A DNA stretch of 64,000 nucleotides. Origin: Streptomyces humicola (GTDB lineage: Bacteria; Actinomycetota; Actinomycetes; Streptomycetales; Streptomycetaceae). A model generated the notes under the pieces. That model had not been told where the DNA came from, did not search any database, and saw only the letters and a program-made list of their open reading frames with translations. Position 1 is the first letter of the stretch; every line of letters starts with the position of its first letter. The position numbers were made by a program, and so were the translations under genes. Shown piece after piece: positions 30,425 to 39,611 of this stretch. The stretch lies in NCBI RefSeq assembly GCF_024436035.1, contig NZ_JANFNG010000017.1, positions 1 to 64,000 of the forward strand. Direction: 5' to 3'.

Positions 30425-32245
30425 TCAGCGGGAACGCAAGCGGGACCCGGCGCCTTCGTCCTCGTCGCCGAGCGCTTCGTGTACCTCGTCGGCGCTCGAG
30501 CCGGGGCCGGCACCGGCGTCCTCGCCCACGTGTTCGCTCGTATCCCTGCGCGGGTGACGCGTGGGCAGCCCGCCCCGCGCCGCATCCGCGTGCGCGTACA
30601 GCTCCGCCGGACGGCAGCCCGTCATCGCACCGACCAGATGCCCGTCGGGCCGCACCACCAGGACGGTATGCGCGGTCGCGCCCGGATAACCCTCCGTGAC
30701 CAGCAGCTCCGCGCGGGTCGGCAGCTCCGCCACTGCCGTTGACAGCTGTGGCATCAGCCCTGCGGTCAGCCAGTGTCTGCTCTCCCACACCCCTGTACCC
30801 GGGGCGACGAGCACCACCAGCAGGTGCCGGCCGAACCGTTCGCTCAGCCGCCCGCGTCTCCCGTCGAGCCCGATCACCGCCACATCGGTGACCGTCCCGC
30901 CCGGCGCCGTACCAGCCACGCCGACTAGCGAAGGGACGGCGGCACGCCCTCGTCCGCCGGGCGCCGGAGGCGCCAGCGGTGAGCGCTCGTAGACCGGCGG
31001 TGAACCCAGCGCGCCGCGCCCGAGGTGACCGTCCGTCATCAACGCGACGTGGCGGGCCGGAGGTCCGGAGAAGAGCGAATGGCGCACCGTGCGCCAGGGG
31101 CCGCCGGTGCGCAGCAGCGGCATCGCCTGGTCGGCGGAGCGCAGCCGGACGCCCACCGCGCCGCGCCGCTCGCTCTGATAGCTGTCGAGCAGCGTGTCGG
31201 AGGCGCCGTGATGGCAGGCGAGCGCGAGCTTCCAGGCGAGGTTGTCGGCGTCTCGCAGGCCCTCTTCGAGCGCCTGGGTCCCCAGCGCCCCCAGCAGATG
31301 AGCGGCATCGCCCGCGAGGAAGGCCCGCCCGGAGCGCCAGTGGCGTGCGAGCCGCTGGTGCACGGGGTGTTCGGCCCAGCCGAGCAGTTCGTACGCGGGC
31401 ACACTGCCGCCGCACCAACCCGCGAGCGTCTCCCGGATCAGCGTCACCAGGGCATCGGAGGTCAGGGGGCCGGCGGCCGTCGCCGCAGCGCCGGCGGACG
31501 CACCGCCCGGTGGCAGCGACCAGTCGAGCCGCCAGGCGCCGTCCGGCAGCGGACGGGCCATCGCCTCCGTGCCCCGCCTGGCGCCCGGAGGATCTCGGTG
31601 CTGCAACGCCTCGCCCGCGAACGGGAGTTCGGTTCGCAGTGCCGCGACCGCGTAGCGCTGCACGCTGCTGCGCCCGGGGAAGCGCACCCCGAGCAGCTTG
31701 CGCAGAGTCGAACGGGGCCCGTCGCAGCCGACCACGAAGCTGCCCCGCCACCAGGTCTCCGCCTCCGGAGCGCCGGCGCCGCCACTGGTGTGCACGCTCA
31801 CCCCGTCCTCGTCCTGCTCGATGGCGGTGAGGCGGGCACCGTGCGCGATCGTCACCAGCGACTGGCCGACGAGTGCATTGCGCAGTCCATGACAGAGCCG
31901 GTCCTGGGTCAGGTGCAGGGGAGAGGACTCGGACCTGGGCGCCGGGTCGCTCTCGCCGTTGTTCCCGTCGCCGTCCCCGTCGGCGAACTCGACCCGGAGC
32001 AGCTCCTGCCGGCGCCGCATCGTGCGCCAGGCCGTCCAACGGGCGGCATCGCGGTGGACGGCGGTGTAGCCGAGGCGGGAGAGCAGGTCCGCGGTCTGCG
32101 GGCGGAGTACGGCGGTGCGTTCGGGACGCTGCTCCGACGGAACGCCGCCGCCGTCGAGCAGCACCACGGGCACGGAATGCCGGGCGAGGCAGAGCGAGAG
32201 CGCGAGGCCGGTCGGGCCCGCCCCCGCGACGATCACCGGGTCCAT
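30425..32245 (-). CDS. FAD-dependent aromatic monooxygenase
   Basis: A 606-residue class A flavoprotein monooxygenase of the type that hydroxylates aromatic compounds or inactivates rifampicin. It shows the dinucleotide-binding start VIVAGAGPTGLALSLCLAR, the DG motif VVGCDGPRSTLRKLLG, and the FAD-ribityl GD motif RAFLAGDAAHLLGALGTQALEEGLRDADNLAWKL region near residues 320-350. A thioredoxin-like C-terminal domain is followed by an acidic disordered tail. The ATG at 32245 is chosen because it places the GxGxxG motif at the N-terminus. A monocistronic unit; the substrate is unknown. Confidence 0.9.
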   Translation of the reverse strand: MDPVIVAGAGPTGLALSLCLARHSVPVVLLDGGGVPSEQRPERTAVLRPQTADLLSRLGYTAVHRDAARWTAWRTMRRRQELLRVEFADGDGDGNNGESDPAPRSESSPLHLTQDRLCHGLRNALVGQSLVTIAHGARLTAIEQDEDGVSVHTSGGAGAPEAETWWRGSFVVGCDGPRSTLRKLLGVRFPGRSSVQRYAVAALRTELPFAGEALQHRDPPGARRGTEAMARPLPDGAWRLDWSLPPGGASAGAAATAAGPLTSDALVTLIRETLAGWCGGSVPAYELLGWAEHPVHQRLARHWRSGRAFLAGDAAHLLGALGTQALEEGLRDADNLAWKLALACHHGASDTLLDSYQSERRGAVGVRLRSADQAMPLLRTGGPWRTVRHSLFSGPPARHVALMTDGHLGRGALGSPPVYERSPLAPPAPGGRGRAAVPSLVGVAGTAPGGTVTDVAVIGLDGRRGRLSERFGRHLLVVLVAPGTGVWESRHWLTAGLMPQLSTAVAELPTRAELLVTEGYPGATAHTVLVVRPDGHLVGAMTGCRPAELYAHADAARGGLPTRHPRRDTSEHVGEDAGAGPGSSADEVHEALGDEDEGAGSRLRSR

Positions 32246-32558
32246 GGCCTGCTGCCTTGTCGCTTCGTGGGAAGGGCGGATCCTGCCCGGCGTTCGATCA
32301 CATAGCGTATGCAACCTACTGCGGGTGCGTGCGTCAAGCGAAGACCGCCTCCGTGCACCGGCGCGCCGTCGTGCGCCGTCTGACTGCACCTCAGTGGCGC
32401 AGGATCGTCGACAGGAACCGTTCCGGGGTTGCCTCTTCGGTGATCCGTCCGCCGCCCGTCCGCCGCCCCTCCGTGGCCCCCTGCTCGGCCCCGTCGTCTG
32501 GAAGGGCGATTGATGCGACCATAGGACCCACGATACGGACCGCGTGACAGGGGGACCG
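32246..32558. promoter_or_regulatory. divergent promoter region, monooxygenase / response regulator
   Basis: No gene is seen in these 313 bases. On the minus strand TTGACG (32337-32332) and TTGCAT (32314-32309) are separated by 17 bases and could drive the monooxygenase. I see no strong promoter for the response regulator. Confidence 0.5.
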
Positions 32559-33323
32559 ATGCGGCTGCTGCTGGTCGAGGACGACGAGCGGGTGGCCGCT
32601 GCGCTCTCCGCCCTACTCGCCAAGCACGGTTTCGATGTCGTCCACGCCGGCAACGGGGAAGAGGCGTTGCGTGCGCTGCTGCCCGACGCGGGCCCGCCAT
32701 TCGGCGTCGTGCTGCTCGATCTCGGCCTGCCCGACCAGGACGGCTTCGACGTCTGCGGCAGGATCCGGCGGATCACGGGGACTCCTGTGATCATGGTGAC
32801 GGCCCGCTCGGACGTCCGGTCCCGCATCCACGGCCTGAACCTCGGCGCCGACGACTACGTCGTCAAGCCCTACGACACCGGGGAACTGCTCGCCCGTATC
32901 CACGCCGTCAGCCGGCGTGCCACCGCGGACGACAGCAACACCGCGGCAGGACAAGGCGGTGCAAGCGGGACGAACGACACGACTGGTACATCAGCTCTGC
33001 ACATTCCCCCGGATGGGCCGCGTGAAGCCGTGCGCATCGGCCCGGTCGCGATCGAACCGTCCACCCGCCAGGTTGTGGTGGACGGCGTCCCCGTCCCGCT
33101 GACCCGCAAGGAGTTCGACCTGCTCGCCCTGCTCGCGGGCCGCCCCGGTGTCGTCTACCGCCGTGAGCAGATCATCAGCGAGGTGTGGCGCACCAGTTGG
33201 GAGGGGACCGGACGCACCTTGGAGGTGCATGTCGCCTCGCTCCGCTCCAAACTGGGCCTGCCCGCGCTGATAGAGACCGTTCGCGGCGTCGGCTACCGGC
33301 TCGTCGCTCCTGCCGCCCGATAG
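32559..33323 (+). CDS. OmpR-family response regulator
   Basis: A 254-residue regulator with an N-terminal receiver (LLLVEDDERVA, acceptor in LLDLGLPDQDGFD, lysine in ADDYVVKPYDTGELLARI) and a C-terminal winged helix (LTRKEFDLLALLAGRPG, TLEVHVASLRSKLG). A serine/threonine/glycine-rich linker joins them. The ATG at 32559 follows AGGGGGA; a GTG lies 15 bases upstream. It is paired with the kinase that begins 12 bases downstream. Confidence 0.93.
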   Translation: MRLLLVEDDERVAAALSALLAKHGFDVVHAGNGEEALRALLPDAGPPFGVVLLDLGLPDQDGFDVCGRIRRITGTPVIMVTARSDVRSRIHGLNLGADDYVVKPYDTGELLARIHAVSRRATADDSNTAAGQGGASGTNDTTGTSALHIPPDGPREAVRIGPVAIEPSTRQVVVDGVPVPLTRKEFDLLALLAGRPGVVYRREQIISEVWRTSWEGTGRTLEVHVASLRSKLGLPALIETVRGVGYRLVAPAAR

Positions 33324-33335
33324 GCGCCGTCCGCA

Positions 33336-34823
33336 GTGCGCTCCCGCCTCCTCCCGCTCCTGCTCGTCCTGATGGCGGCCGTGCTGCTCGCCCTCGGGCT
33401 CCCGCTCGCCGCCGAGTTCGCCTCCTCCCAGCAACAGCAGCTGATCGTCGACCGCATCGACGACACGACGCGCTTCGCGTCGATCGGCCAGTTCGTGACC
33501 GAACGAGGCACCGCCCCCGACGCCGTCGCCGCCGACAGCTCGGAACGGCTGCGCACCCTGCGTATCGAGCTCGCCCGCTACCAGGACCTGTACGGGATCA
33601 ACGCCGGCGTCTTCTATCGGGACGGCGCGGCGATGGCCGACGCGCCGCGGCACTGGCGCACCCCGGAGCAGATCACCGCCGATCCCGCGTTCCAGGAGGC
33701 GCTGGCCGGCCGCCGCAGCCACAATCCCGCGCAGGTCTGGCCCTGGCAGCGCGGCCGGATCACCGTCGCCTCGCCGATCGTCCAGGACGGTGACGTGGTC
33801 GCCGTCGTGATGACCGACTCGCCGACCGGCGCGATGCGTTCGCGCATCCTGCACGGCTGGCTGTTGATCGCCGGGGGCGAGATCGCGGCGACGGCGGTGG
33901 CGGTGCTCGTCGCCATCCGGCTCACCGGATGGGTGCTGCGCCCCATCCGCGTACTCGACCGGGCCACCCACGACATCGCGACCGGCCAACTTGCCTCGCG
34001 CGTCGCGGAGGCCGGCGGCCCGCCGGAACTGCGGCGCCTCGCCAGGTCGTTCAATGAGATGGCGGCCAACGTCGAGCAGGTGCTGGAGCAGCAGCGGGCG
34101 TTCGTCGCGGACGCGTCGCACCAGCTGCGCAATCCGCTCTCCGCGCTGCTGCTCCGCATCGACCTGCTCGCCCTCGAACTCCCCGGTGGCAACGGCGAGA
34201 TGGAGCGGGAGCTGGAGTCGGTACGGGAGGAGGGCAAGCGGCTCGCCACTGTGCTGGACGACCTGCTGGGCCTCGCGCTCGCCGAGCACGTTCGCACCGA
34301 GACGCGGATCACCGACATCGCGGAGCTCGCAGCCGAGCGCGTCGCCGCCTGGCGGCCGGTGGCGGAGCAGGAGTCCGTTCCTCTCGAATACCGAGCCCCG
34401 GACAGGGCCGCCGACGGGACCGTCACCGGCTGGGCCGATCCGACGGCGCTCTCCAGTGCCCTCGACGCCGTCATCGACAATGCCCTGAAGTTCACACCGG
34501 AAGGGGAGAAGGTGACCGTCTGCGTCTCGGCGCGCGGCAGCAACACGGTCGCCGTCACGGTCGCCGACGGCGGTCCCGGACTCGCCGACGACGAGTTGGC
34601 CCGGATCGGCGACCGTTTCTGGCGCAGCCCGCGCCACCAGAACGTCGACGGCTCGGGGCTCGGCCTGTCGATCGCGCGCGTACTGCTCGCGCAGGGCGGC
34701 GGCGCCATCACCTACGCCCACAACACGCCCCGGGGGCTGAGCGTCACCCTCACCCTGCCGGGCGCTCCTCCGGGGGACGGGGCCCGCCGGAGGGGTTCCC
34801 AGGCGCGGTCGGCAACTGCTTGA
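33336..34823 (+). CDS. sensor histidine kinase
   Basis: A 495-residue membrane kinase. A first membrane segment (about 5-25) and a second (about 175-198) enclose an extracytoplasmic sensor domain. Then come HAMP (about 200-250), HisKA with the phospho-acceptor in DASHQLRNPLSALLLRID, and HATPase with the N box AVIDNALKFTPEG and G boxes VADGGPGLADDE and GSGLGLSIARVLL. It is the partner of the adjacent regulator. The neighbouring TAXI-type binding protein is convergent, so it is probably not part of the same operon; the signal is unknown. Confidence 0.93.
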   Translation: MRSRLLPLLLVLMAAVLLALGLPLAAEFASSQQQQLIVDRIDDTTRFASIGQFVTERGTAPDAVAADSSERLRTLRIELARYQDLYGINAGVFYRDGAAMADAPRHWRTPEQITADPAFQEALAGRRSHNPAQVWPWQRGRITVASPIVQDGDVVAVVMTDSPTGAMRSRILHGWLLIAGGEIAATAVAVLVAIRLTGWVLRPIRVLDRATHDIATGQLASRVAEAGGPPELRRLARSFNEMAANVEQVLEQQRAFVADASHQLRNPLSALLLRIDLLALELPGGNGEMERELESVREEGKRLATVLDDLLGLALAEHVRTETRITDIAELAAERVAAWRPVAEQESVPLEYRAPDRAADGTVTGWADPTALSSALDAVIDNALKFTPEGEKVTVCVSARGSNTVAVTVADGGPGLADDELARIGDRFWRSPRHQNVDGSGLGLSIARVLLAQGGGAITYAHNTPRGLSVTLTLPGAPPGDGARRRGSQARSATA

Positions 34824-34841
34824 CGGACTCGGCTCGACGGA

Positions 34842-35849
34842 CTAGGGCTTGACGGAGAGGTAGTAACGGCGCGCGCCTTCGTGGAGGGGCAGCGGATCGG
34901 TGAAGATCGCGGTGCGCAGGTCCACTTGCTGGGCCGAGTGCACGACCGCGCCGATCGCGTCCCTGCTGTCGATCACCGTTCTCGTCACCCGCTCCACCAG
35001 GCCGGCGTCGGCGCGGTCCGTGGTGACCAGTAAGTTCGCCACGGCGATCGTCGGCACCGCCCGCCCCTTCTGCACCAGCGGGTATGCGTCGGCCGGCATC
35101 ACCGCGGAGCGGTAGTAGGCCGCCGCGGCTCCCAGCTTCTGCAGCGGCTCGATCAGGTCCCCGAGTGGCACCAGTTTGATGGGGAATCGCTTCGCGAGAT
35201 CCTGGACGGCCACTGTCGGCAGTCCGCCCGACCAGAAGAACGCGTCGAGCCTGCCCGACTCCAGGAGTCCGGGAGCCGTGTCGATCCCCGCGGGCACCGC
35301 CGTCAGATCCTTCCCGGGGTCGAGGCCGGCCGCCCGCAGCAGACGCCGGGCGATGAGGTTCACCCCGGAGCCGGGCTGCCCCACCCCGACCCGCAGGCCG
35401 CGCAGGTCGCGCGCCGAACCGATCCTCGAACCGGCCGGGACGACGAGTTGCATGTAGTCGTCGTAGAGCCGTGCCACGGCGCGCAGCCCCGACCTGCCGG
35501 GACCGCCGTAGTCGGCGACGGCGTCGGCCTGGGCGAAGGTGAAGTCCGCGCGCCCCGACGTGAGGTACTGCAGGTTCTGCACCGAGCCCTGCGACGGCAG
35601 CAGCTGCACCCGCACACCCGGCAGGTCGCGCTCCAGATCGCCGCGCAGCAACTGCCCGTACGTCTGGTACACGCCGGTCGGCACGCCCGTGGCGATGGTG
35701 ATGGGCCGGTGCGGGTACGGCACACCGCCGGCGGGCAGCAGCCACCAGAGCATCAACCCGGCCACGACGACCGCGCCGACCGCCGCCTGCCCGATGCGCC
35801 GGGACCCGGGCCGCCGAAGCGATGGCCACCGAAGCCTCAAAGGACTCAT
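34842..35849 (-). CDS. TAXI family TRAP-type solute-binding protein
   Basis: A 335-residue exported protein. An N-terminal membrane anchor (about 20-40, AAVGAVVVAGLMLWWLLPAGG) precedes a TAXI/NMT1-like binding domain (ITIATGVPTGVYQTYGQLL, GRADFTFAQADAVADY, LRGLRVGVGQPGSGVNLIARRLL). TAXI proteins deliver substrates to TRAP membrane subunits, but no DctM-like gene is nearby, so its partner is unclear. The internal ATG at 35849 is the better start; the longer frame to 35948 has no ribosome site. It is convergent with the kinase, 18 bases apart. Confidence 0.87.
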   Translation of the reverse strand: MSPLRLRWPSLRRPGSRRIGQAAVGAVVVAGLMLWWLLPAGGVPYPHRPITIATGVPTGVYQTYGQLLRGDLERDLPGVRVQLLPSQGSVQNLQYLTSGRADFTFAQADAVADYGGPGRSGLRAVARLYDDYMQLVVPAGSRIGSARDLRGLRVGVGQPGSGVNLIARRLLRAAGLDPGKDLTAVPAGIDTAPGLLESGRLDAFFWSGGLPTVAVQDLAKRFPIKLVPLGDLIEPLQKLGAAAAYYRSAVMPADAYPLVQKGRAVPTIAVANLLVTTDRADAGLVERVTRTVIDSRDAIGAVVHSAQQVDLRTAIFTDPLPLHEGARRYYLSVKP

Positions 35850-36028
35850 GGGACGCTGATCCTGCCAGTCGCGCGGCCCCTTGAGAAGGGCATGTGGGCC
35901 CGTCCGGCGCCCACGGACCCTGGTGCATTGAGATGAGCGCGAAGACATGTGAGGTACGCACCTACGGGTGCTGACTTCACACAGGGCGCTGCTCCGTACA
36001 GGAGTTCACCGATCCGCTCCGGAGTGTG

Positions 36029-36785
36029 TCAGCCGCTCGCGGTGCCCTCGCGCCACGTGGCGGTACGGTCGTGCGCGACATCGCGCAGCAGCATCAGGAA
36101 CACGTCCACCAGCGGCGTGAGTGTCGTGTAGGCCTGGGTCACCGCGCGGATCTCACGGTGGAGCCGTGGTTGAGCCAGTTCGCGGTGGGTCGTTCCCGGG
36201 GTGTCGGTCAGCGCCAGGCGCGAAACCAGGGCCACACCGCTGCCCGCACCGACCAGGGCCTGGGCGACGTCATAGGCTCCGTCTCGAAGCGCACATTGGG
36301 AGTGAAGCCCGCTTCACCCGCGGCTCGGTCGAACTGTTCACGGGCGACGTGACCGGCCACGATCGCGACCCGCGATTCGTCGCGCAGTTGCTCCGGGCAC
36401 AGCGGGCGGCCGGGCGAAGCACCGACGGCCATGTGGATGGTCGTCGGGAAGCGCCACGACCACCGGGTCGTGCAGCAGCCGGTGCGCGGAGATGTGCGGC
36501 GGCAGCGTCGGCGCAGTGCCCCAGGAGGCGACGACGGCCATGTCGAGCCTGCCGGCGACGATCTCGACCAGACCGCGCGTGGACACCACGTCGACGACAG
36601 AGACGTCGGCGTCCGGATGACGGTGGCGCGGCGGCGTCCGGATGACGGTGGCGCAGTGCGATCAGTGCCGGCGGTACGAGGTGGAGGGCGGCGGCCTGGA
36701 ACACGCCGAGCCGCGGCCGCAGTGACAGATGGCCCAGCAGCGCGGCCATCTCGGTCGCAGCTGCCTCAGCCGCCTTGTCGATGGT
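36029..36785 (-). pseudogene. broken LysR-family regulator (effector domain only)
   Basis: Four minus-strand reading-frame pieces read in order as one LysR effector domain: TEMAALLGHLSLRPRLGVFQ with ALHLVPPALIALRHRHPD; then VSTRGLVEIVAGRLDMAVVA; then LCPEQLRDESRVAIVAGH; then VALVSRLALTDTPGTTHREL to the stop. Each change of frame is a separate lesion. The first coincides with a 25-bp tandem duplication, and deleting it restores the frame by arithmetic. The N-terminal helix-turn-helix is absent. The remnant lies between the TAXI protein and miaB. Confidence 0.85.
36608..36654 (-). repeat. 25-bp tandem duplication in the LysR remnant
   Basis: Two identical 22-bp copies (36608-36629 and 36633-36654, ggcgtccggatgacggtggc plus two bases) repeat with a period of 25. 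The period is not a multiple of three, so it shifts the reading frame of the LysR remnant. Confidence 0.9.
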
Positions 36786-36856
36786 CCGCCCGTGGGCTGC
36801 TGCCCCGACAGGAGCGCTGGGGCAAGGGGTCTCCGGGGACCGCCTACCCTTGAGGC

Positions 36857-38377
36857 ATGACCAGCAGCAGCGACCGGAGCCTCGCAGTGGACGTTCAAGA
36901 ATCTAAGAGCTACGAGATTCGCACCTACGGGTGCCAGATGAACGTCCACGACTCCGAGCGGCTGGCGGGCCTGCTGGAGGACGCCGGGTACGTGCGCGCG
37001 GCCGACGGCGATGACGCCGCCGATGTCGTCGTGTTCAACACGTGCGCGGTGCGGGAGAACGCCGACAACCGGCTCTACGGCAACCTCGGGCAGCTCGCGC
37101 CGAAGAAGGCGGCCCGGCCCGGCATGCAAATCGCCGTGGGCGGCTGCCTCGCCCAGAAGGACCGCGACACCATCGTCAGGAAGGCCCCCTGGGTCGACGT
37201 GGTCTTCGGCACCCACAACATCGGCCGGCTGCCGGTGCTGCTGGAGCGCGCCCGCATCGCCGACGAGGCGCAGGTCGAGATCGCCGAGTCGCTGGAGGCG
37301 TTCCCCTCCACGCTGCCGACCCGGCGCGAGTCCGCGTACGCGGCATGGGTCGCCATCTCGGTGGGCTGCAACAACACCTGCACCTTCTGCATCGTCCCGG
37401 CGCTGCGCGGCAAGGAGAAGGACCGGCGTCCCGGCGACATCCTCGCCGAGGTCGAGGCGCTGGTCGCCGACGGCGTCATCGAGGTGACCCTGCTCGGCCA
37501 GAACGTCAACGCCTACGGGTCTGACATCGGCGACCGCGAGGCGTTCTCCAAGCTGCTGCGGGCGTGTGGAAAGGTCAGCGGCCTGGAACGGGTGCGGTTC
37601 ACCTCTCCGCATCCCCGCGACTTCACCGATGACGTGATCGCGGCGATGGCGGAGACCCCGAACGTGATGCACCAGCTGCACATGCCGCTGCAGTCCGGCT
37701 CCGACGCCGTGCTCAAGGCGATGCGCCGCTCGTACCGGCAGGAGCGCTACCTCGGCATCATCGAGAAGGTGCGCGCCGCGATGCCGGACGCCGCGATCTC
37801 GACCGACATCATCGTCGGCTTCCCCGGTGAGACCGAGGAGGACTTCGAGCAGACCCTGCACGTCGTGCGCGAGGCACGGTTCGCGCAGGCCTTCACCTTC
37901 CAGTACTCCAAGCGGCCGGGCACGCCGGCGGCGACGATGGACGGGCAGATCCCCAAGGACGTGGTCCAGGAGCGGTACGAGCGCCTGGTCGCCCTGCAGG
38001 AGGAGATCTCCTGGGAGGAGAACAAGAAGCAACTCGGGCGCACCCTCGAAGTGCTGGTCGCCGAGGGTGAGGGCCGCAAGGACGACCGCACGGCGCGCCT
38101 TTCCGGCCGTGCCCCGGACAACCGCCTCGTCCATTTCGAGCGTCCGGCGGAGCCGGTGCGCCCGGGCGATGTGGTCACCGTCGACATCACCTACGCCGCC
38201 CCGCACCACCTGCTCGCCGAAAATCCCGCACGGGCGGTGCGGCATACGGCCGCGGGCGATGCGTGGGAGCGCCGCAACGCTGCTCCGAAGCAGCAGACCG
38301 GAGTGATGCTTGGGCTGCCCACCATCGGCGCCTCGGCCCCCGCCCCCGCGTCCGGGCCGGGCTGCGGCTGCGACTGA
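36857..38377 (+). CDS. miaB: tRNA-2-methylthio-N6-dimethylallyladenosine synthase MiaB
   Basis: MiaB adds the methylthio group to i6A37 of tRNAs, acting after MiaA, which lies 1.2 kb downstream. The 506-residue protein has the UPF0004 cysteines ([32 protein letters not shown]), the radical SAM triad in [18 protein letters not shown] (C171, C175, C178), and a TRAM domain near the C-terminus. A glycine/proline/alanine-rich tail ends in GPGCGCD. The ATG at 36857 gives the usual actinobacterial N-terminus. Confidence 0.97.
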   Translation: MTSSSDRSLAVDVQESKSYEIRTYGCQMNVHDSERLAGLLEDAGYVRAADGDDAADVVVFNTCAVRENADNRLYGNLGQLAPKKAARPGMQIAVGGCLAQKDRDTIVRKAPWVDVVFGTHNIGRLPVLLERARIADEAQVEIAESLEAFPSTLPTRRESAYAAWVAISVGCNNTCTFCIVPALRGKEKDRRPGDILAEVEALVADGVIEVTLLGQNVNAYGSDIGDREAFSKLLRACGKVSGLERVRFTSPHPRDFTDDVIAAMAETPNVMHQLHMPLQSGSDAVLKAMRRSYRQERYLGIIEKVRAAMPDAAISTDIIVGFPGETEEDFEQTLHVVREARFAQAFTFQYSKRPGTPAATMDGQIPKDVVQERYERLVALQEEISWEENKKQLGRTLEVLVAEGEGRKDDRTARLSGRAPDNRLVHFERPAEPVRPGDVVTVDITYAAPHHLLAENPARAVRHTAAGDAWERRNAAPKQQTGVMLGLPTIGASAPAPASGPGCGCD

Positions 38378-38419
38378 CCCGCCGCGGCGGGGGCGCAGCC
38401 GGGCGGTAGTGTGCCGGAC

Positions 38420-39145
38420 ATGCTCGTCGCCGCCGCCGTCTGCCCGTGCCCGCCGCTGCTCGTCCCCGAGGTGGCGCAGGGAGCCGCGCCGGAGCTGGAG
38501 CCGCTGCGCGCCGCGTGCAGCGATGCCGTGGCGGTGCTCGCCGCGGCGCGACCGGACCGGCTCGCGGTACTGGGCCCGGCGGAGCCGGCCGGGCGCGGAG
38601 CGTATCAGGAGGGAGCGGCGGGTTCCTTCCGGCCGTTCGGCGTGCACCTGGATGTCGTCCTGGGGCGGTCCGGCGAGGAGGCCGAAGAAGGCGGCGCCGG
38701 ACGGCAGTTGCCCGCGTCGCTCGCCGTCGGCGCCTGGCTGCTGGCGCGTACGGGATGGTCGGCCGCTCCCGTCGAGGGGCTCGGTGTCGGCGAACCGCTC
38801 GGCGTCGAGCGGTGTCTGCAGGCGGGTCGTGAGCTGGCCGCGTCGGCGGAGCGGGTCGCGCTGCTGGTCATGGGAGACGGCAGCGCCCGTCGCAGCGAAA
38901 AGGCCCCCGGCTACCTGGACGAACGTGCCGGGCCCTTCGACGAATCGGTGGCGGCGGCGCTCGCCGCGGCCGACGCGGCGGCACTCGCCACCCTGGACGA
39001 ACGGCTCGCAGCCGAGCTGCTGGCCGCGGGCCGCGCGCCGTGGCAGGTGCTCGCCGGCGCGGCCGAGGGCGCGGGGCTGAGCGGGACGCTGCTGTACGAC
39101 GAGGCGCCCTACGGCGTCGGCTACTTCGTCGCCACCTGGTCGTAG
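38420..39145 (+). CDS. class III extradiol dioxygenase-like protein
   Basis: A 241-residue alanine-rich protein beginning MLVAAAVCPCPPLLVPEVA, with ALLVMGDGSARRSEKAPGY and APYGVGYFVATWS at the end. It belongs to the family between miaB and miaA in mycobacteria and Streptomyces, related to class III extradiol dioxygenases (LigB fold). The metal histidines of active enzymes are not evident, so catalysis is doubtful. A GTG at 38411 is an alternative start. Confidence 0.8.
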   Translation: MLVAAAVCPCPPLLVPEVAQGAAPELEPLRAACSDAVAVLAAARPDRLAVLGPAEPAGRGAYQEGAAGSFRPFGVHLDVVLGRSGEEAEEGGAGRQLPASLAVGAWLLARTGWSAAPVEGLGVGEPLGVERCLQAGRELAASAERVALLVMGDGSARRSEKAPGYLDERAGPFDESVAAALAAADAAALATLDERLAAELLAAGRAPWQVLAGAAEGAGLSGTLLYDEAPYGVGYFVATWS

Positions 39146-39173
39146 TCACCCGGTGTCGTAAGCCGTGTCGTAG

Positions 39174-39189
39174 GCACGCGGCCGCGTGC
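39174..39189. terminator. 16-bp perfect palindrome between convergent genes
   Basis: GCACGCGGCCGCGTGC lies about 30 bases after the dioxygenase-like stop and ahead of the convergent antitoxin-like stop. Position and GC content suggest a bidirectional hairpin terminator without a U-tract. Confidence 0.55.
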
Positions 39190-39257
39190 GCCGGGCTATG
39201 GCGCCGACAGCCGCGGGGAGCGTGCCCCGCGGCCGTCCGGGACAACGGCGACGGATG

Positions 39258-39491
39258 TCAAGAAGGGGCGCCGCCGTCCGTGCCGCCCTGGTCCTTGTCC
39301 AGGTTGCCCAGGGTGTCCTTGGCCTTCTCCGTGCCCGTCTGGATCTGCTCCGAGTACTTCCCGCCGGACCCCTCGTCCAGCTGCTGGGACGCCTTGTCCA
39401 TACCGGTATCGACCTTGTCCCCATGCCGGCGCGCGAGGTCCTCGGCCTTGCCCTTGCTGAACCTTCCCTTGATCGCGTCGAGGAAGCCCAT
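39258..39491 (-). CDS. MT0933-type antitoxin-like small protein
   Basis: A 77-residue hydrophilic protein, MGFLDAIKGRFSKGKAEDLA, with the repeated pattern DKVDTGMDKASQQLDEGSGG and KYSEQIQTGTEKAKDTLGNL. This matches the MT0933/Rv0909-type antitoxin family. No toxin gene adjoins it, so a solitary role (perhaps stress-related) is likely. It is divergent from miaA. Confidence 0.8.
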   Translation of the reverse strand: MGFLDAIKGRFSKGKAEDLARRHGDKVDTGMDKASQQLDEGSGGKYSEQIQTGTEKAKDTLGNLDKDQGGTDGGAPS

Positions 39492-39611
39492 GGGTCACCG
39501 TCCTTGGTCCAACGAGGTGTCCTACGAGGTCCGAAAAACACCCATTTGTTACTCCAGACCTTACCCGTGCGGGTGGAAATCCGCGTTCGAGCGGTTTGGG
39601 AGACTAGGCAG

